DNA of 64,000 nucleotides from Gordius sp. MW1 (Eukaryota; Nematomorpha; Gordioida; Gordea; Gordiidae): NCBI GenBank assembly GCA_964036665.1, contig OZ038528.1, positions 5,462,501 to 5,526,500 of the forward strand, read 5' to 3'. Shown piece by piece: positions 58,430 to 64,000 of this stretch (position 1 is its first letter; each line of letters starts with the position of its first letter). The notes under the pieces were generated by a model. It saw only the letters and a program-made list of their open reading frames with translations, ran no database searches and was not told where the DNA came from. The position numbers and the translations under genes were made by a program.

Positions 58430-59630
58430 GGATGTTATTTAAATGCTCAGTTAAAATTTTCAAAAATGCTCAGTATAATATGCTCAGTATTTTATTAATG
58501 TGCTCAGTAAAAAATTCGAAAATTCTCAGTAAATAATCTTAATATTGCTCAGTTATAAATCCAAAATGTTCAGTAAATAATCTTAATATTGCTCAGTTAT
58601 ATCCAAAATGCTCAGTATTTTCAAAAAAAGCTCAGTAATTTTAATAAATAATACTCAATCTTAATCTATTTAGCACTAATATTTTGTAAGAATAAAGTTA
58701 AATTGAGTGTGTGGAAATTGAAATAGTTTGTTTTGATTGTTAAATTTTTAAAGGTTGTAAGGTATCTTAGGGTCTTGAATTTTTTCCCTTTAAGTCCTCC
58801 CTTCTCTCAATTCAAATAAATAAATGGCAAGTTAAAAAAAGTATAAAAAGTAATGACATATAATTCCATTTCTAAATGCTCTGCCTTTCCCTTTTTAAAT
58901 TTTACATGTTTATAATGTATTTTTTTTGCAAATTTTGTTGAGATTTATCAATCAAAGGGAAAATATAAAATTTTTATTTGAATATAATCACAAATATTTA
59001 CAAATACAGATTAATAATATAATTAACAATTCAAAATGAAAAATAGACAAATTTTGCTGGAGACAACTTTCATTTCAAAAACCTAAAATTTGTTATATAA
59101 TCAATGTTAAATAATCTAAACTTACCATTACTGAACAATAAAGGCTGATTTAGCCTTTGAGAATCTGCCTCGTTTTCTTTTTTGCCCTATAGGCACACTT
59201 TTGGCTCTTTAGGTGTTTGGCAAAAATTAAGTTTAATTGATAACCCAACGACATGTTTGCAAGTATATTGTTTACAAAACGATGGACAATTGCTTTTTCA
59301 GGCGAGCACTTTGATCGCATGGGAAACACGCAAGACTCTTACTTGGATATCTTGGGTTCGAATCTCGCTCTAGGATTTTATTTTAAAAACTAATTCTTAG
59401 TTACTTTGCATAAATAAAAAATTTACTGAGCAAGATTTGAATAAAAAACTGAACAAATGAATATTATACTGAACAAATAATTAAATTATTGAACATTAAA
59501 TTATTTACTGAGCATTAATTATTCTACTTAGCATTTAATTATTCTACTGAGCTTTCTTTATTCTACTAAGCATTTGAATATTCTACTGAGCAAAAAATGA
59601 ATTAATTACTGAGCACAATAATTTTTTCTC
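58430..59630. mobile_element. Foldback-like element with inverted TGCTCAGTA arrays
   Basis: 1.2 kb. The left arm (58442-58660) is an array of TGCTCAGTAA words; the right arm (59425-59622) is the inverted TTACTGAGCA array. The 9-bp TSD ATAAATAAA lies at 58421-58429 and 59631-59639; the paralogue at 54301-54320 shows the empty site. Long inverted arms made of short tandem repeats and a 9-bp TSD are features of Drosophila FB-type foldback elements. The core includes a tRNA-like sequence. No transposase ORF (63-aa ORF is chance). Confidence 0.88.
59300..59376 (+). other. tRNA-Lys(CTT)-like sequence inside the foldback element
   Basis: GCAAGACTCTTACTTGG resembles a tRNA-Lys(CTT) anticodon region (loop CTCTTAC) and TTGGGTTCGAATCTCGCTC a T-arm with B box GGTTCGAATC. 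GCGAG at 59301 can pair with CTCGC at 59357. The D-arm is poor, so this is a pseudo-tRNA or SINE head rather than a working tRNA. A similar B-box word sits at the same place relative to the array in the 42.1-42.3 kb copy. Confidence 0.5.
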
Positions 59631-59949
59631 ATAAATAAATATAGTTCGCGTGGCAAGTTATGGTGTAATGGCAACGTGGGCCATTGTTTAGACCAGTGGT
59701 GTAGTTAGTATTTTTGGGGGGCTGAGCTGGTCAAACCATGGGCGTATGTAGGGGAGGGACACAATTATATTTCCTACGAAAACCTTTAAAAATTAAAAAT
59801 ATTTATGTTTTGCCTCCCCCTCCCCCAATCCAAAACCTGGATACGACCATGGGTTAAATGCAATTGAAAATTTTTTCCCTCATAAACGTTGAAAAATTTA
59901 AAATTCCGCTACTACTTTGTGTATAACATCACACTGATATGTCTCAGAC

Positions 59950-62900
59950 TAGACACTAGAGTCCTGCCGCGGGCTGGGCTTAGATGGGCTTCTACTTAAA
60001 AATAATGCAACGGGCCGGGCCTGGACGGGCCGATATATAACGTAACGGGCTCGGGCCGGGCCTAGTTATACTTAAGGCTCGTTAAAAGCCCGTTAAAAAG
60101 TTAATTAGATTTAGTATAAAAGAAGGTGTTTTTATAATGTTCTAATTTGTAATTATTTTATGTAGATTAAATTAATAAGGAAAGTAAATTTTTGTTTCCA
60201 GCCTAGTTCATTAATTCATCAATAGCTCAACCCGCATTATAAATATTAAAGATAATTTATACACGTGATCCCATGGGCGGAGCCAATTTAAATTGGAGGG
60301 GGGCAGTGTAAATAGGGCAAAAAATGTTTTTTTCATCAGGAATTTTTGAATTTGGAGGGGTGCAGCTGCCCATATTTGCTTCCCCATTTATACCCTCTAG
60401 CAATAATGAGTGAATTAATTTAATATTATTTGAAATTATTTATATTAATTGCTATGCAATTCACGAGCTCTCTTTTGGTTATCCGTCCTGTCCATCCTGT
60501 CCTGCCAACTTTTCAATAATTGCCGTGGAAACTTATACGGGTTTTTAATGGCTGTGGACTTATGCTTCTGTGATAGACTTTTATTTAGCTGACCGCTGAT
60601 TAGCTTTACTTTATTCGACCTCGCCCTAGCTCAAATTCCCTTATGTTTTTGTGCATGACTGATTACCTTTTGATGAATTTATTTTGGCAATTTTAGGTTG
60701 TTAATTTATAATGGATGAATGCGAAACTGGTTAAATAATTCCCTGCAAATTAATGCTGACCGTTGCTAACTTCAACTTTATTTGACCCCGGTCAACTTTA
60801 TCTGACCCCGGCCAAATGCCAAAGTTTATATAGGGGAGACCGGGGACTAAATAGCTATAAAAAATTAAATCGCGTTTTAAAAAAAAACTAAAAAAATTTT
60901 TAATTTTTGTTGAAACGTAATTTTAAGGTTTATTTTAACTATAAAAAAATCGGATTTAAAAAATTAATAGGTTTCTCACAAATTAAATTTAAACAAAAAA
61001 CAAAAATTCTAAAAGTTTAATAAATGCCTGGGGCAAGTCATAGCCCCTTTCGGGGGATAGATTATATCTTACGTTTTATCTTCCTATTTGTCGTATCAGT
61101 AACGACGAACCCTAAATACCTCACCCCACCCCCTATTTGCCCCTGCCTTAGTAGTCCTTTGAGTAGTGATGGAAAAGTTAAGTATTGATTAATGGGTGTA
61201 TTTAAAGTTTGGGAATACCTGGGATTGAAAGGCCTGTCTTAGGTCTTAACAATATATCTAATGAAGGGAAAGCTCTAGATGGGGTAGATGTCAAAAGTAA
61301 AAGAAGGGAATGTTTTAGTAGGGGAAAATGTTAAGATTAATGGGCGCAGTTAAGGTTGGGAATGTTCCACGTAGGTGGACCAGTAAGATCAACGTACTGG
61401 GAAATAAGTTGGAGGAATAGTGTAGCATACGGGTATAGAAGATGAGAATGCGTAACGGTATTAATATTAAGATTAATGGGCTAGGAAATAAGTTGGGGCT
61501 AAGTTGGAAATGAGGCCGCGGTTGGTTTAAGTATTTCAATAAACTCCACGGAGAAAAGAATCCCTAAAAAGATATCCTGTTTACATTAATTTTTATTTCT
61601 CCCAAAAAAAGCTACCTCAACTTTCTCCCGATTTATGGTGAAGTTTTTCCCCAACTAATTCTACTGCTCACATTTTTTTTCCACTGTTTAATTTTCCTCT
61701 TTATGGCCTTACGAACACCTACGAAAGTCCCTCCCCTCCTAAAACCCCTACGACATTATCTCGATATTTTGTCCACGCCTTCTGAATAATATAATAACCC
61801 CTGAACCTTTACCCGTGGAGTGTATTACCGATTGATATTACCTGAAACGTTGTTATATCGGTACAATAAATTGTTGTCTAAACGGAATAAAATTCATGGG
61901 CCAGCAACAACAACTTTCTCCTTCTTTCTTTTCAAAATACAACACTATTGATGTATGCCAACTCAAATCAATAAAAATATGGTTTTATTATAAAAAAATA
62001 TAGAGAATGCAAATGTAATATGGTTTTATTTTACATAATACAAATAAAAAATGTTCAAGATGACAATCTGATTCAGTTACCCATAAAAGGCAAATTCTGC
62101 AATGAAAAAAATCTTTAAATAGTTTATTTATATTCCAAATTACACTAAGATAAATTAATATAAACATAATTTTTTTTATATCTTGACATTTGTCTAAGCA
62201 ATGAAATATGGTTAGTGCTAGCCCCTCTCCGACTTGCCTTGACCTCAATTTTTATAAACAATTAATAATTCAACATATTATGCAAATAAAAATTTAATCA
62301 TTAGACGGTTTTTATATAAAAAAATATCCCTTTATAAGACAGAACTTAAATTAGTCTAAAATATACAGCCAAAAAAGTTTTAGGTCCAAAATAGAAAATT
62401 TTACCAAGGCTACTAAAAGCCCAGAAAAATCGTTTTTACTCTATAAAAATTTTAAATTTTATTTTTTATAATAAAAAAATATTTTTTACTTATAATACCG
62501 CATGAAAAAATACACATATGGTTTAAATTTTAATTATATATCATTGTTATTTAAAAAAATTATTACAAAGATAATAGTAACCCCGGGCTACCACTAGCCC
62601 CGGTCTCCCCTACTCATTATCATTAACAAATTTAAAAACAAATTTTAAAATTTATTTCTTCGAGTTACTTTTATCACTGTTATCCAGTAACCTAATTATT
62701 TAAAATGGTGGCAAAGCAAAGAAGCTAAGTAGTATTATTAAAACATTATAACCTTAAATAAGGGTTTTAAAAGTTTCTTTGGCTTATATGGTTTTATGTA
62801 TTCTGAAGTGCCACTTGTAAAAAAAATTTCCATGTAGGTCGTTTTTTAAAAGATAGAAAGATAGAAGAACTCGAGTGATCGGGAATTTCCAATTTTTTTT

Positions 62901-63038
62901 TAACTATTTGTATATATTTAACACAAACAAATTGTTTGCCATGCCGATAAAAAAAATTAAACGAAAAAAATATAAAAAAATTTACGGGCCCGGGCCGGGC
63001 TTTTAGAATAACCTAAACAGGCCCATTGCAGGTCTCTA
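59950..63038. mobile_element. hAT element with GGGCCGGGCC arrays (3.1 kb)
   Basis: TSD TCTCAGAC (59942-59949) versus TCTCAAAC (63039-63046). The paralogue near 54610 reads GTCTCAGACCCTCATG without insertion. Right end GCAGGTCTCTA; left end TAGACACTAGAGTCCTGC, with a small extra piece. GGGCCGGGCC words lie at 60000-60065 and 62985-63005. Related to 8863-10286. The interior holds a GGGCGGAGCC MITE-like piece (60283-60375), an AATTGCTATGCAATT element end (60448) and the TA-flanked element. No transposase seen. Confidence 0.85.
60833..62610. mobile_element. TA-flanked inverted-repeat element (GGGGAGACCGGGG)
   Basis: GGGGAGACCGGGG begins at 60833 and its inverse CCCCGGTCTCCCC ends at 62610. TA dinucleotides flank both sides, as expected for Tc1/mariner-type insertion. 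The interior is non-coding; 61310-61520 has repeated AAGATTAATGGGC, GGAAATAAGTTGG words, which alone explain the 74-aa minus ORF. It is nested in the 59950-63038 hAT. Confidence 0.7.
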
Positions 63039-63046
63039 TCTCAAAC

Positions 63047-63240
63047 CCTCATGTTTATAGGGTATAAAATAAATAAAATTTATTCATAAATAAAACAAAG
63101 TAATGTAGTTGAAACAATATAGAAAATTTCACACGGTATATTAAGTTTTGTATAAATGAATTGAATTGTAAGGGCACAAAGTGGAACGGGGATATTGACA
63201 AGAAATCTTTGACATTTTAAAAAATAATACAAATAGTAAA
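63047..63240. repeat. End of the duplicated flank shared with 54610-54795
   Basis: CCTCATGTTTATAGGGTATAAAATAAAT to ACATTTTAAAAAATAATACA matches 54616-54795. This is the last part of the upstream region of the micro-exon gene common to both duplicates. Confidence 0.8.
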
Positions 63241-63859
63241 ACTATCTAACAAAGTTTTTATAAAAATTATTGCCACAACCCCAAAAATCTTGGCCATATA
63301 ATATAACAAATTTTAATTTTACTATGCAATATTGGCAGCATTTTCAGGCAGCATTTATATCAGGAAACCAATGAGAACATTTCAAAGCCTTTTTTAAGGT
63401 GATCCTCAATAACATAAAATATAAAAAAATAATTATAAAATTAAAATTCGTTCGAGAATGAGTATTTATTAGTGCTGTTTAAAAAAAATAGAACGCGTTC
63501 AACATTCATTAACAAAAATCAAACGTGTTTACGTTCACGTTCGTTAAAAAAAGGAACGCGTTCACGTTCGTTTAAAATTTTATGATAAATTTTTTTAAAA
63601 TTTAATTTAATATAAATAATGTCTTTAATACAATGAATAGCCATGATAAAAAATAATAGTTTTATTTCGACAATATAATTGTCAAAGAACAAATGGTCAA
63701 AGTCAAATAACAAAATATCATGAAAACATCAAGATCCTGATATTTTTTTCTCGACCAATCAGGACGCGCTGTGCTTTACCGTTTATATTAAATTTATGAA
63801 GTGAGATATTTCAAACTCAAACTCTAGTTTATCGCAAAAAAATAAACCTGTGTATAAAA
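63241..63859. other. AT-rich stretch with GAACGCGTTC words
   Basis: 63473-63575 starts TAGTGCTGTTTAAAAAAAAT and has degenerate GAACGCGTTCA and GTTCACGTTCG words, probably the end of another array-bearing hAT family. The other end was not identified. Nothing else was recognised. Confidence 0.5.
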
Positions 63860-64000
63860 ATGATGTTTATGGGTGGAAGAGGCACATATAGGAATAACAC
63901 GTTTACAATTATGCATAAAAGTAACATTTTTCTTTATATATTTACACTTTATATAATATTTGTAGATGGTGCCTCTTCCTCAACTACTGCTCCTCAGTCA
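63860..64000 (+). CDS. Start of a putative secreted protein, cut by the window end
   Basis: An ORF opens at 63860 and is still open at 64000. The internal Met at 63911 begins a classic signal-peptide pattern: MHKSN, then the hydrophobic run IFLYIFTLYIIFV, then DGA as a likely cleavage site and a Ser/Thr-rich start SSSTTAPQS. 63911 is therefore the better start. The text TTTGTAG just before ATGGTGCC could instead be a splice acceptor (exon from 63966). With the micro-exon gene nearby this could be a second secreted-protein gene, but only 30 residues are visible. Confidence 0.4.
   Translation, partial: MMFMGGRGTYRNNTFTIMHKSNIFLYIFTLYIIFVDGASSSTTAPQS

Overview
This is a repeat-rich, AT-rich animal nuclear window, not bacterial or viral. 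Genes have spliceosomal GT-AG introns, one single-copy housekeeping gene (WDR43/UTP5) is recognisable from 15 small exons, and most of the remaining sequence consists of nested transposons (hAT, RTE LINE, LTR, Ginger-like, foldback) with target-site duplications (TSDs). WDR43 has very short introns near its 5' end (35-46 bp) and longer ones towards the 3' end. A nearby gene appears to be built from a signal-peptide exon plus micro-exons of 5-21 nt. Both traits fit a flatworm-like animal (schistosome micro-exon genes), but aphid bicycle genes also use micro-exons, so the species assignment is only tentative.

Layout. 1-6.5 kb: decayed RTE LINE pieces, one interrupted by a hAT element, and several 167-177 bp hAT MITEs with perfect 8-bp TSDs. 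6.5-32.1 kb: a tandem duplication of a composite unit, repeat R followed by a gene-bearing segment. R1 (6.5-8.86 kb) carries a 353-aa coiled-repeat ORF. Segment A (10.29-15.69 kb) and segment B (25.05-32.13 kb) each carry a four-exon gene for a 658/659-aa Tc1/IS630-derived protein that has lost catalytic residues but stays open in both copies, so it looks domesticated. R2 (15.8-23.2 kb) is the second R, expanded by three large transposons. 32.38-37.25 kb: WDR43 on the minus strand.

38.1-41.2 kb: a near full-length RTE element with two frame breaks. 42-51 kb: hAT fragments, a foldback end, two related non-autonomous LTR elements with different LTRs, and tandem arrays. One of these arrays is an inverted copy of an array inside the 20-23 kb hAT. 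51.3-54.0 kb: a decayed BED-hAT whose 3' end cuts exactly into a duplicated 5' exon of the micro-exon gene. 56.7-58.2 kb: the micro-exon gene itself (minus strand), whose upstream flank has been enlarged by a foldback element (58.43-59.63 kb) and a 3.1-kb hAT (59.95-63.04 kb) that holds a further TA-flanked element. The window ends inside an ORF with a signal-peptide-like start.

There is no sign of an operon-like system or CRISPR. The two points that most deserve follow-up are the micro-exon secreted-protein gene with its truncated duplicate, and the duplicated, catalytically dead transposase gene.
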